Assembly: GCF_014926405.1 (NCBI RefSeq)
Contig: NZ_JACXXJ020000002.1
Location: 62,001-126,000 of the forward strand
Direction of reading: 5' to 3'
DNA length: 64,000 nucleotides
From: Agrobacterium vitis
GTDB taxonomy: Bacteria; Pseudomonadota; Alphaproteobacteria; Rhizobiales; Rhizobiaceae
Below the pieces are notes generated by a model. The model was not told the DNA's origin and ran no database searches. It was given only the letters and a program-made list of their open reading frames with translations. Position numbers and translations under genes: made by a program. Positions 38,467 through 46,513 of this stretch are shown here, in pieces; position 1 is the first letter of the stretch; each line of letters begins with the position of its first letter.

Positions 38467-38901
38467 GTGCAGAAGCGAGCTTTTCTGCTCATGGGTGTCC
38501 GCGCCGACGGAGGCAGCGCTGGTCATGCCATGGTGCGGGACCTACGCCATGAGTCCGCATCTGGCCGAGCGGTCGCGGGCATACTGGCATCGGAGAAGCC
38601 CGCGATCGATCTCGATCGTGAGATCGATGCAGTTGCAGTAGCGGCGACCATTGGACAGATCCATGCCCGTATTTCATCCCTTCGCACCACGCCCAGTGCG
38701 GAAGGTGCCGTATGGCTCGATCCGAAGGATAGCGACCTATCTGAGATGGATTGCCTTGGGCAAGACGATGGAAGAAATCGCTGACGTGGAAGGCGCCAAA
38801 TACAACAGCGTCCGCGTCAAGCTTCGCGAAACCATGAAGCGCTTCGACGTCTGCCCAACGCCCATCTTACCGCGCTGGCAATCCGACGAAAACTCATTTG
38901 A
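38467..38901 (+). pseudogene. LuxR-family regulator, frameshifted remnant
   Basis: Three frames must be joined to read the C-terminal half of a LuxR-type regulator. Frame one gives [15 protein letters not shown] and EGAVWLDPK; frame two, from about 38720, gives [20 protein letters not shown] then [17 protein letters not shown] (the helix-turn-helix). Frame three, from about 38857, gives [14 protein letters not shown] and the stop. The autoinducer-binding half is mostly unreadable. At least two indels make it inactive. It is closer to rhizobial quorum-type LuxR proteins than to TraR as far as I can judge. Confidence 0.75.
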
Positions 38902-38922
38902 GGGTTAAAGCAAATCCGGCAG

Positions 38923-39225
38923 TTAACGCATCAATCGTGCTGTGACGGGGCGAACCCAATACGCGTAGGTTGTCCAGTTACTTCTCGACAAGGTGCGTCC
39001 GCGGGACGTCACATAGAAGGAGGGGCCGTGGCCGCACTCGCGCGGCAGATGTTCAGAAAATGGTTTGCGTGATGGGCGTTTGCGCTCGAACGCTTTGAGG
39101 GCTGAGGATTTGGCTGCACTTTCAGCCGCAAGTTCGTCTTCATTCGGGTCTGCCGCGAGTTGCAGTTCCATCTGCTCAAGGGGCCGTAGAGTTCACGGCG
39201 AACGTTGTCGATCCCCAGCATCCCC
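38923..39225 (-). pseudogene. IS66-family TnpC, N-terminal remnant
   Basis: Two frames together give RRELYGPLSRW, then MELQLAADPNEDELAAESA and FERKRPSRKPFSEHLPREC, the conserved N-terminal region of IS66 TnpC just before its zinc-binding motif. A frameshift separates the two parts, and both the start and the catalytic domain are missing. Confidence 0.75.
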
Positions 39226-39619
39226 TTAACCGCCTAACAGCACGGTTCCGATCGAAAACGAACAATTTGAGCACACTTTGGAAGGAAACGCCGCTCCGGT
39301 ACTTTCAGCAAAACGTTTATATCGCATGAATTGCTCAGTGGGCTCTTAAGTCCAGTCTTAACAGCTCAAACTCACGGGATAAATGGAATGTCGCGACTAC
39401 TCGCCTCGGAGAAATCCTGGAGCCCATGCCGCAAGTTCATCAATTCGATTGAACGCGTTTGCAGCAGCAGCCACTTCTGCAATGATGGTGGAATTGGCAA
39501 AAGGTGTGCTTCCGTCGCTGCGCTGCTCGTCCGAAACCTCGCGAAAACCTAGTTCACCGTAAATGCCTATCTCGACCCGCGGCTTTCTCTGCGGAACGAA
39601 GGGTGGTGCATCATGCCAG
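39226..39619 (-). other. Spacer with a degenerate minus-strand frame after virR
   Basis: A frame without a start codon, ending at 39397, reads WHDAPPFVPQRKPRVEIG and later STIIAEVAAAANAFNRIDEL. It begins a few bases after the virR stop in another frame, so it may be a former extension of virR or the end of a lost gene. I recognise no family. Confidence 0.35.
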
Positions 39620-40111
39620 TCAGGCGGCCGGAACCGAGGGACTTTTCCTCACTGGGGCTAGCGGCTTTGATAACGAGCGATCCGGTTTGATATCCAACAG
39701 CGGTGTTTCATCCAGGCAGTCAAGGCCACGTACGGCAATCGAGTTTCCAGATACTCGTTCCACCTTCACGATCGACGTTCCGATCGGATTGGGCCTCACA
39801 GGTGATCGCAGAGAGAAAGCGCCGTGAATCTCTCCATCGTCAGCGGGACTTAGTAGGACAATATCGCGCGGTGACTCGTGCAGCCAATAAAGAACTTCAA
39901 GCTTCGCATACACCTCGACACCCTTCAGCGCCAAGGCCCAAGGTTCCGAAATCTCAAGCGTGCATAGTGGCCCCGATTCACTGCCCTGCCGAGGAGTGTC
40001 AGCTCGACTTTTCCAGGGGGTCCGGATCTTTCCAACAAAGAAAAGCGATGCGTCACCGTCTTCGGGTAGCGCGACCGCAACTTCATTTGTTCGCAATCTG
40101 GTTGAGTGCAT
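39620..40111 (-). CDS. virR: VirR, TrmO/YaeB-family S-adenosylmethionine-binding protein
   Basis: A 163-residue member of the UPF0066/TrmO family; TrmO methylates the N6 of threonylcarbamoyladenosine-37 in tRNA. Ti plasmids carry a relative named VirR in the accessory part of the vir regulon, with unknown role. Family blocks seen: VGKIRTPWKSRADTPRQG, YAKLEVLYWLHESPRDIVLL, GAFSLRSPVRPNPIGTSIVK and RGLDCLDETPLLDIKPD. ATG at 40111 has AGGAG five bases upstream; a TTG frame start at 40126 includes that site and is rejected. A perfect vir box lies 98 bp upstream. Confidence 0.82.
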   Translation of the reverse strand: MHSTRLRTNEVAVALPEDGDASLFFVGKIRTPWKSRADTPRQGSESGPLCTLEISEPWALALKGVEVYAKLEVLYWLHESPRDIVLLSPADDGEIHGAFSLRSPVRPNPIGTSIVKVERVSGNSIAVRGLDCLDETPLLDIKPDRSLSKPLAPVRKSPSVPAA

Positions 40112-40209
40112 AACAGCTCCTGCCAAGTTTAGTGAGCCAACAGATTTCGCTTCGCTCCCAAATCTTGTAAGAGGTGAGTTAACCGGTCATTTCAGGTTCG
40201 CCGTATTTC

Positions 40210-40221
40210 ATTTCAATTGTA
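40210..40221 (-). promoter_or_regulatory. vir box of virR (perfect match)
   Basis: TACAATTGAAAT on the minus strand matches TNCAATTGAAAY at all 12 positions, 98 bp before the virR start. It is the best vir box in the window. The rest of 40127-40510 shows no gene. Confidence 0.88.
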
Positions 40222-40510
40222 ATATGCTTCTGCCGACGCAGGCTGCGCGGCTTTGCGGTACTCAAACCGCCCCGCTCACCAATGATGACCCCAGATAATC
40301 CCGTCTAGCGCAATCGAACGGATGCCGTGACTGCCGTTCCAAGGCGATCACTCCGTTGGCTTAAAAGATGCGCGGTACCGCCGATGAGGGGGACGTTGAA
40401 CGACTGCTGGCAAATCTGACGACATCTGCTTTCAGCCCGAAGCCCCGACATGTGAAGTAATTTCAATGTAAATATAACAGCATTAGCACTGCAAGAGTTG
40501 TTCTTCTTCT

Positions 40511-41143
40511 CTATAGAGGTTTCAAGTCTATTAAATCCTCAATATCTTCGAGAATGTGAGTGGGATTGCTGCAGGCCAAAGCCTCTCTCTTGGCATAACC
40601 CCACGTAACTCCCGCGGAGGCAATGTTTTGACTCGTCGCTGCCTCAATATCACGAACCTCATCTCCGACAAGAAGGACTTCATTCCGGGACTTTTTGCAC
40701 CGGCGAAGTATCTTATTGATCCTTTTGCCCTTCCCAAATACCGGCGAGCTACCCTCTATATAAGCAAAGTATCTCTCCAATGGCCCGAGCACGCGCTGAA
40801 TATTTTCAATGCTGTTCGAACTTAAGATTGCAAGCTCCACCCCTTGATCTTGGAGGAGAAATAAGACCTTTTCTGTCCTAGGGAACATATCGAACGTTGC
40901 TTCGCGAGCCAGTTTACGCAAATCTCTCACGATCAGAGGAACGCGCCATACCGGTACTCTCAGCCATTTCAAAACCTGGCAAACTGAAAGGCCACGCAGA
41001 TATTCAATCTGAGTGTCGCTGGGCGTTACAAATCGGTGTCGTTCGGACATTTCCCTCAGAGCGCTTATCATCCAGGCGCTGCTGTCGGCCAATGTACCAT
41101 CAAAATCAAATATTATTAGCCTATAAGCGTCACTTTTAGCCAT
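40511..41143 (-). CDS. HAD-superfamily phosphatase of the accessory vir region
   Basis: A 210-residue haloacid-dehalogenase-type hydrolase of the phosphoglycolate phosphatase group. Motif I is FDFDGTLADSS (residues 12-22, nucleophile Asp), motif II ELAILSSNS, motif III Lys in GKGKRINKIL and motif IV LLVGDEVRDIEAA. The small cap lies between motifs I and II. It could correspond to VirP, which I recall as a vir-regulated gene next to virR in octopine plasmids, but I am not certain. It lies upstream of virR on the same strand with a 384-bp gap, so it has its own promoter or a long leader. An ACAATTGT palindrome lies 28 bp before the start. Confidence 0.8.
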   Translation of the reverse strand: MAKSDAYRLIIFDFDGTLADSSAWMISALREMSERHRFVTPSDTQIEYLRGLSVCQVLKWLRVPVWRVPLIVRDLRKLAREATFDMFPRTEKVLFLLQDQGVELAILSSNSIENIQRVLGPLERYFAYIEGSSPVFGKGKRINKILRRCKKSRNEVLLVGDEVRDIEAATSQNIASAGVTWGYAKREALACSNPTHILEDIEDLIDLKPL

Positions 41144-41687
41144 ACATACTTTCCATATTTGTATATACGCACAATTGTCATTATATATATCATGTTAATA
41201 CGATATCTATATTTAGATAATGCTGTATCAATACAGGTTTACAAAACACATCTCTTCAGTATACCGATTTTGTAACAATATATTCAGGGATATTCGAATT
41301 GTCCCTGTTGGCCGCGATCTCGCTTCAGGACTATCATTCCCTGAATGCTGGTTAAACAGAAACTGTGTTTCAGCAGTAACGCCCGCGATCGGTTTGCTGC
41401 TGGGGGATACTGGGGAGCGACGTCGTTCGTTATACAACGCTACCGAATTCAATCACATGGCTAAGAAGTATCTGGTGATCCACGCACACCACCTCGTGAC
41501 GGCGAGCTAAGTTAAAGACAGAATTTGCAGCAGCTCGACCATGAAATCGAGCACGCCATCTTTCGCCCTCCCATGCGAACTCGAGGCGACACGGGAGATC
41601 GATACCTTCACGAACGTCTGGAACACCGGCGATCTATGTCGCCTTGCTTTTTGTTTCTGCCGGAACCTGCCACAAAAACTTCAGTGT
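41144..41687. other. AT-rich spacer, no gene recognised
   Basis: The first 130 bases are very AT-rich and probably hold the HAD gene promoter, including ACAATTGT at 41171-41178, a half-matching vir box core. Short plus-strand frames at 41220-41510 and 41525-41776 show no recognisable domain. Confidence 0.45.
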
Positions 41688-41699
41688 TTCAGTTGAAAC
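41688..41699 (+). promoter_or_regulatory. vir box before an unknown gene
   Basis: TTCAGTTGAAAC matches TNCAATTGAAAY at 11 of 12 positions on the plus strand and is embedded in the larger palindrome GTTTCAGTTGAAAC. It lies 76 bp before the ATG at 41776, the normal distance for a vir promoter. Confidence 0.75.
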
Positions 41700-41775
41700 C
41701 CGGTTTTTTCCAACATGGATTGCTAGGACAGCTCAATGCACCAATATGCCGTCCCAGAAAGAGGGCCAAGCATTG

Positions 41776-42099
41776 ATGTGTAGATTTCTTGAATCAGCAA
41801 AAAACATGTTGATGAGACCGTGGCGCGTGTCGGTTAGACGGGAAAAGCCGTCGAATTCATCTTCGTGCACAATTGTCTATATCTGTGAGTCAGAGCTGCA
41901 GGTAAGAGATTGCGTGCAATTATGCATTGATCGGAAAGTCGACTATTTGATAGTCGACGAATTTAGCCACCATCGTTTTGATAGACATTCTGTTGTTGTC
42001 CGCAAGTATCGCGAGCTTTGCCTTGAGGTCGAATTTGCTGACTGTCTTGTTATTGTCCGTGACTTTTATGACAATGGAGTTGGCGTCCGAGGCGGCTGA
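41776..42099 (+). CDS. Unknown protein, probable vir-regulon member
   Basis: A 107-residue protein of unknown function. The sequence is basic near the N-terminus (MLMRPWRVSVRREKPSN), then has alternating beta-like stretches (CTIVYICESE, DYLIVDEFSH, SVVVRKYRELCLEVEFAD, CLVIVRDFYD), suggesting a small alpha/beta fold. There is no signal peptide and no arginine-rich C-terminus, so export by VirD4 is not indicated. GAGGG lies about ten bases before the ATG at 41776; ATG at 41746 is an alternative without a good site. The vir box at 41688-41699 suggests VirG control; it may be VirL or VirM of octopine plasmids, which I cannot verify. Confidence 0.6.
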   Translation: MCRFLESAKNMLMRPWRVSVRREKPSNSSSCTIVYICESELQVRDCVQLCIDRKVDYLIVDEFSHHRFDRHSVVVRKYRELCLEVEFADCLVIVRDFYDNGVGVRGG

Positions 42100-42381
42100 T
42101 TAGATGCATCTACAGATTGCGTTCGGTACAGCAGAGATCGATCATCATATAGAGCGAAGTCTCCGCCGTCTCAGCTCTTGCGCTGGTACGATGGCCACGA
42201 GAACCGGCGGAAGTCAAATATGCCCGTCATCAGGTCCGCCACCGCCAGTGCGCATCTCGCACGGAATGTAGGGCAAAGTCGAACATATATGCGATCGATA
42301 TAAGCCTCTCATCCTGTTTGATTCGCGCACCGCCGGCCATTTTCATCTCCAACATTACTCCATCATGACGGTGCTTCTCGC

Positions 42382-42750
42382 ATGGAAATACCAGGCGAGC
42401 GCTTCAGATTGTTCGGATGGCTGGGATGTTCGGCCAACCTGTTGCTGCTGTCATGGGCACCGGAGACGGCAATGCAGTTCATGCAGGCCTCGTCTTCTAC
42501 CAAGGCAGCGACAGGGTTAGCGTTGTGTTTTGACCCTCCTCGCCTAATTCGCCTGCGATTACGGACCTGGCAAATCGCCGGCGGGCATGGCGGTGAATTT
42601 CCTCTATCTCGTCGCTCCCTGGCAACGCTGTTTGGCTTCGCTTCTCTCAGCGATAGTCCATCCATCTACACCATCCTCGGCGGCGCGATGGCAGTGCTAG
42701 GGACAATCATCGTCGCCCATTGGGAAAGATTTCATAACGGGCTCCACAAA
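42382..42750 (+). pseudogene. EamA/DMT-family transporter, decayed remnant
   Basis: Pieces in different frames resemble the C-terminal end of a drug/metabolite transporter: LTLLA then a stop, MAVNFLYLVAPW in one frame, and ATLFGFASLSDSPSIYTILG with GAMAVLGTIIVAHWERF in another. At least two frameshifts and one stop are needed to join them. The long open frame covering 42382-43191 is accidental beyond about 42750, where it runs antisense to virF. Confidence 0.65.
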
Positions 42751-42959
42751 ATTACACATTGCCTTGGCCACGCCGGAAGAGCGGGCGCCGCATTGTCTGT
42801 GGCTCCATCTCCCCGTGATTTACTCAGACGCACGAAAGGTCGCGAGCACCAAGTCGCAAAACCTGGCCCCCATCAGATCAGGCCGCGTGTACCCAACCCG
42901 CCAGTCTTAAGAAGAGTGCGAGCAGGTCCTTCTAGGCGCGCGTCGAAGAGCGCATATAG

Positions 42960-43568
42960 TCATAGACCGCGCGTTCCTCGAGGCCTTTCCACCGACATCA
43001 ATTCCGCTCGCGCATCGTCGTGGGCCTCTTTGATCGATCTGGCGATAGGCCGAACTTTTGCCATCACCTCGGTAGCGGAGATCTCATTAAACATAATGGG
43101 TTCCGCAACATTGAAGACCAAATCAGGAATATTCTCAATTTTACGGTTCAGGTCGTTCCCTGACAAACTCTCTCCTGGTTGGCCGTCGTGATGGGTATAC
43201 GCTACGCCTAAGACTGGGCGAATTGCGACTTCATTTTGCATTTGCAATAGTTGCGCTTCACTTAGTTGTTCTCCATCCGGCAGTGTTGCTGCCTGCCGCA
43301 CGGCATGACACAACAGTTTCGCCTGTGGCGCCAGGATCTTAAGGCGTGACGAGAATTTTTCTAAAGGTTCCGTTCGAACCACGTCCCTTGTCGAGCGATG
43401 GGATTTGCTAAAATTAGCTATATTCTCCGCGGACTCAACTGGATTGTCAGTCGCTAGACGTTTGGCAACTTCCGTCAGCACAAGGTCTGGCAGATCAAGC
43501 AATTCTGTTTTGTGGGGTACCTGTGCATCGTCGTTCCCAGATGCATCATGCAAACTCGAATTTCTCAT
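42960..43568 (-). CDS. virF: VirF, translocated F-box host-range effector
   Basis: A 202-residue F-box protein exported to plant cells, where it joins SCF ubiquitin ligase and promotes breakdown of VirE2/VIP1 complexes around the T-strand. The F-box ELLDLPDLVLTEVAKRLA is at about residues 22-39, then AENIANFSKSHRSTRDVVR, LKILAPQAKLLCHAVRQAA, RPVLGVAYTHHDGQPGE and NVAEPIMFNEISATEVMAKV. The C-terminus ends SVERPRGTRGL, the R-x-R export signal defined in VirF. Length matches octopine VirF exactly (202). Single gene on the minus strand. Confidence 0.96.
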   Translation of the reverse strand: MRNSSLHDASGNDDAQVPHKTELLDLPDLVLTEVAKRLATDNPVESAENIANFSKSHRSTRDVVRTEPLEKFSSRLKILAPQAKLLCHAVRQAATLPDGEQLSEAQLLQMQNEVAIRPVLGVAYTHHDGQPGESLSGNDLNRKIENIPDLVFNVAEPIMFNEISATEVMAKVRPIARSIKEAHDDARAELMSVERPRGTRGL

Positions 43569-43634
43569 GATATCGCTCCTTTGTTCATCAAAGGATAATA
43601 TGCTACTCGGGTGGAGACGATTAAGAATTTTTCT

Positions 43635-43646
43635 GTTTCATTTGTA
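43635..43646 (-). promoter_or_regulatory. vir box of virF
   Basis: TACAAATGAAAC on the minus strand matches TNCAATTGAAAY at 11 of 12 positions, 66 bp before virF. Confidence 0.82.
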
Positions 43647-43868
43647 GTTTTACGGCACAATTGATCAGCTTCGGCATCATCAAAGCGTTGGTCTGGCCAT
43701 CTTCCGACGCAGCTAAGAAAAAGATTACTGTTTTTGAATACTGAAGAGAAAAACTTATAAATTTAAGAGCAATCTGCGGTAGTCTGTCCGCTCTCTTTCT
43801 CCTGCGGTCAGTACTGAACAAACTGTTTGAAGATTAAGACATCAAGTTGTCGTCAACTGTCGTTTCTG

Positions 43869-44189
43869 TCATTCGCGCTTAGAGCCTTCAACGTTTAAGC
43901 AGACCTCCCCGTCGTCCCAGTCAGCACCGATGACACCTAGCAAAATGCCTTGTTGGTAGCGGCCACCGATAGGCAAACCAGCGAGGAGCGCTGGAAGGGT
44001 CGCTGTCAATCGGCCCTTTGATTGCGACTTAGTCAAGTCTGTTCTGTCCGTGCCGGGGTCATGGCCCTTTACTTTTACGAGAGTTCGGATGCCGCCCGTG
44101 AGGCAGTTTACCGGTTTAAGCGCGAGGCGGCCGAGTATCCTGAACATGTGTGGAAACCGGTTATCTCGTGAAAATTCAGATCCGCGCAA
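43869..44189 (-). CDS. Hypothetical small protein, doubtful
   Basis: A frame of 106 codons (or 92 from ATG at 44147, MFRILGRLALK). The product is basic in the middle (VKVKGHDPGTDRTDLTKSQ) and ends GVIGADWDDGEVCLNVEGSK. I recognise no family and see no strong ribosome-binding site. It lies between virF and traM, where decayed genes are common, so it may be a fragment. The 220 bases after it (44190-44411) hold no clear gene. Confidence 0.3.
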   Translation of the reverse strand: MRGSEFSRDNRFPHMFRILGRLALKPVNCLTGGIRTLVKVKGHDPGTDRTDLTKSQSKGRLTATLPALLAGLPIGGRYQQGILLGVIGADWDDGEVCLNVEGSKRE

Positions 44190-44411
44190 TTTCGCCGAAC
44201 GTGGCGCTTGTGTTACTAAATGAAGACATCTCGACGCTCATCAAAAGCTTCGAAATCATTGAAATGATCGACGACACAGAATAAGCTTGCTCCCGCCGGG
44301 GAGCACAATGGGCAACGCCACCACTAGATCGCGCAGCTTAAGCACGGAAACCAAACTATACAGCCATATCCGCCATCACACGATGATGTCGGCGCCTGAC
44401 TTTGACCGCTG

Positions 44412-44720
44412 TCAGTTAACGACGACCTTGGGAATGAAGCCAAGAATACTGATCAGCGTGTTCAGGGCGCTCATCTGCGCATGCATTTCGATGCTCGCTT
44501 CAATGTATCGAATATGCTGTGGGCCGCCAGCTTCTTTTCCGGTTTTGTAAGTCTCCGGGAGAGCCTGGAAGAGTTCATCGGCTTTTTCCACCAACTGCCG
44601 GTGTGTCCGGATAGCATCGATCGTGATTGCTTCCAGGTCCGCCGGAGGTAGTCCACGCGTCAGCCCGATCAATGGGCGGAGCTCGACCCTATTCGTCACG
44701 ATTGCATCTTCCAGTTCCAT
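44412..44720 (-). CDS. traM: TraM, antiactivator of the quorum-sensing regulator TraR
   Basis: A 102-residue dimeric protein that binds TraR and blocks its DNA binding, setting the threshold for quorum-dependent conjugation. It reads MELEDAIVTNRVELRPLIGL, ITIDAIRTHRQLVEKADELF, GGPQHIRYIEASIEMHAQM and ALNTLISILGFIPKVVVN, nearly identical to Ti-plasmid TraM throughout. Length equals the known protein. It is the only tra regulatory gene in the window; traR must lie outside if present. Confidence 0.96.
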   Translation of the reverse strand: MELEDAIVTNRVELRPLIGLTRGLPPADLEAITIDAIRTHRQLVEKADELFQALPETYKTGKEAGGPQHIRYIEASIEMHAQMSALNTLISILGFIPKVVVN

Positions 44721-45278
44721 TCCTGACCTAACCCTGGTTAGTCTGCGGTACGCCCCCGCAAACGTTGAACCCTTTGAACCCTTGCCCGGGGGTTAGAATC
44801 CGAGATGAATCGGCCCTGCGACCTTTAGCCGGAGCCTGGACATACGTCACAGGCCCCCGGACACAAGGTCAGAGGGTTCCTGGCGCCATTCCGGTCAGCG
44901 CCAACCGTTCATCTGCGGATTCTAAGCCGCAACGCAGCACGTACTGCGTGCCCTCTTATAAGAAACATTCCAGAATGACGCCAGTGTCGATCGAAATCAC
45001 CGCGGTGCAAATCTTCACATCCTGTCCTCGGCCAAAGATATTCAACACCATACAACGCCATCATGGGACAAACTTGTTCCAGCTTTACGACAAGTGGTGG
45101 AAATTCCTTCTCATGTGAGGCTGGCATCGCCTGCAGTTTGGCGAAACACACTATGTGGCCGGACCCAGCCGTAATGTACGCACTTTTCCGCTGCATGCGC
45201 CTCCCGAGAACAGCCCAATTGGCCAGATGCCAACATTTGTGCTAATGTGGGTTTGTGACAATATCCGGAGCTTGTTGT
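44721..45278. other. Spacer between traM and the toxin-antitoxin pair
   Basis: Frames at 44765-45118 (plus) and 44909-45196 (minus) overlap each other and show no recognisable domain. I did not find a tra box before traM. GGAG at 45266 belongs to the antitoxin gene. Confidence 0.4.
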
Positions 45279-45533
45279 ATGAGCCGACTGACAATCGATA
45301 TTACCGACCAGCAGCATCAAAATCTGAAGGCCACTGCCGCTTTACAGGGAAAGACGATCAAGCAATATGCGCTGGAACGCCTGTTTCCCGGGGACGCGGA
45401 TGGTGAAGTGGCATGGCAGCAGTTGAAATCGCTGCTGAGCGATCGCATCGGTGAAAGTCTGGCGGGAAAAGTGTCCACCCGTAGCGTAAGCGAGGTTCTT
45501 GACGAGGAACTGGCCAAGGATAGCCGCGGTTGA
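45279..45533 (+). CDS. ParD-like antitoxin
   Basis: An 84-residue protein starting MSRLTIDITDQQHQNLKATA then GKTIKQYALERLFPG, a ribbon-helix-helix-like N-terminus seen in ParD-type antitoxins. The C-terminal part (STRSVSEVLDEELAKDS) would wrap the toxin. ATG at 45279 has GGAG upstream; a GTG frame start at 45255 lacks one. The toxin start overlaps its stop codon, so the two are co-translated. Expected role: plasmid maintenance and self-repression. Confidence 0.82.
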   Translation: MSRLTIDITDQQHQNLKATAALQGKTIKQYALERLFPGDADGEVAWQQLKSLLSDRIGESLAGKVSTRSVSEVLDEELAKDSRG

Positions 45534-45853
45534 CCACAACCTATGTTCTGGCGAATGGCGCGGAAGCGGACCTGCGCGGAATCATTCGCTACACGCGCAA
45601 ACAATGGAGCGATGCGCAGGTGCGCCGATACATTACCAGGCTAGAGCAAGGTTTTGCCCGGCTTGCCTCGGGGCAACCACCGTTCAGAGACTTGGGCGAG
45701 CTTTATCCGACGCTCCGCATGGTCCATTGCGAGCACCACTACGTCTTCTGCCTGCCGCGCGACAACGAGCCCGCGCTGATTGTCGGCATTTTCCATGAGC
45801 GCATGGACCTGATGACGAGGTTGAGCGAAAGGCTGGGGATGACCACCACGTAA
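45530..45853 (+). CDS. ParE/RelE-superfamily toxin
   Basis: A 107-residue toxin with the ParE pattern: YVLANGAEADLRGIIRYTRK, then QVRRYITRLEQGFARLAS and the C-terminal strands LRMVHCEHHYVFCLP, ALIVGIFHERMDLMTRLSER. ParE toxins poison DNA gyrase; other members of the fold cut mRNA. It begins with TTG at 45530, overlapping the antitoxin stop by 4 bp; no other start fits. Confidence 0.82.
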   Translation: MTTTYVLANGAEADLRGIIRYTRKQWSDAQVRRYITRLEQGFARLASGQPPFRDLGELYPTLRMVHCEHHYVFCLPRDNEPALIVGIFHERMDLMTRLSERLGMTTT

Positions 45854-45867
45854 AACCAGGGTCAATC

Positions 45868-46509
45868 CTATGGTTTTCGAGCGCCAATCCCCGACAGATC
45901 GATGCGAATGTCGGAAGTGTTTGGATCGGACGGAGCGTCGTCCTGTTTTGCGTTTTCGGAGCCGTCACCGGCCGGAGCCTCATTGGTGGCCGGTTCAGCT
46001 CCGTCCTTTTTCACAGGCCCAGGATCGGCGAGTTTCATCTTTCCTGGATCTTCCGCTCGAAACACCGCCGTTCCTTCGAAGTATCCCGTCTGCCAGGCAA
46101 TGATCGCGTCGTCGAACACTTGCGGTAGGACTTGCCTCTCGGTCGGATTGCCATACCATTTCGTGACAATCCGATAGACCTTGGCGAAGAGTGCCGTGCC
46201 CATGCGGATGTTCTCGCAAGCATCGACCAGGTCCGGCTTCATCTGGCCCGCCTCTACGATGCCGAGCCCGGCAGGGTATTGTGTGATCCCGACGCGAACG
46301 GTGTTGCGACCGAGGTTGTCTCCGATCAGCGCCAACGCTTCCTCCGCCGTCTTCGGCCTGGGCACCAGTACGAGGCGGTTTCCGGAGCGGACCGTGACTG
46401 CGAGCGGGTCCGGTGCCCCTGCCCGCTCGATGAACTGTTCTACGATCGCCGGCTTCAGGCCGGGATCGCTGCATTCTTTGATGAGGGCGGCATCGACCAT
46501 CGCAAACAA
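45868..46509 (-). CDS. traH: TraH, conjugal transfer protein
   Basis: A 213-residue protein in the Ti/rhizobial traAFBH order. The N-terminal 150 residues resemble a lytic transglycosylase-like domain (MVDAALIKECSDPGLKPAIVE, TVRVGITQYPAGLGIVEAGQ, AFDDAIIAWQTGYFEG-like). The C-terminal 60 residues are disordered and rich in Asp, Pro and Glu. Its exact role is unknown; the trans-envelope position is inferred. Starts 4 bp after traB. Confidence 0.9.
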   Translation of the reverse strand: MFAMVDAALIKECSDPGLKPAIVEQFIERAGAPDPLAVTVRSGNRLVLVPRPKTAEEALALIGDNLGRNTVRVGITQYPAGLGIVEAGQMKPDLVDACENIRMGTALFAKVYRIVTKWYGNPTERQVLPQVFDDAIIAWQTGYFEGTAVFRAEDPGKMKLADPGPVKKDGAEPATNEAPAGDGSENAKQDDAPSDPNTSDIRIDLSGIGARKP

Positions 46510-46513
46510 TTCC

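Noticed and set aside
41220-41510. 96-codon plus-strand frame beside the HAD gene
   Set aside because: No recognisable domain, no ribosome-binding site, and opposite to another frame of similar length.
42382-43191. 269-codon plus-strand frame crossing into virF
   Set aside because: Only the first third has transporter-like sequence and that in several frames; the rest is antisense to virF.
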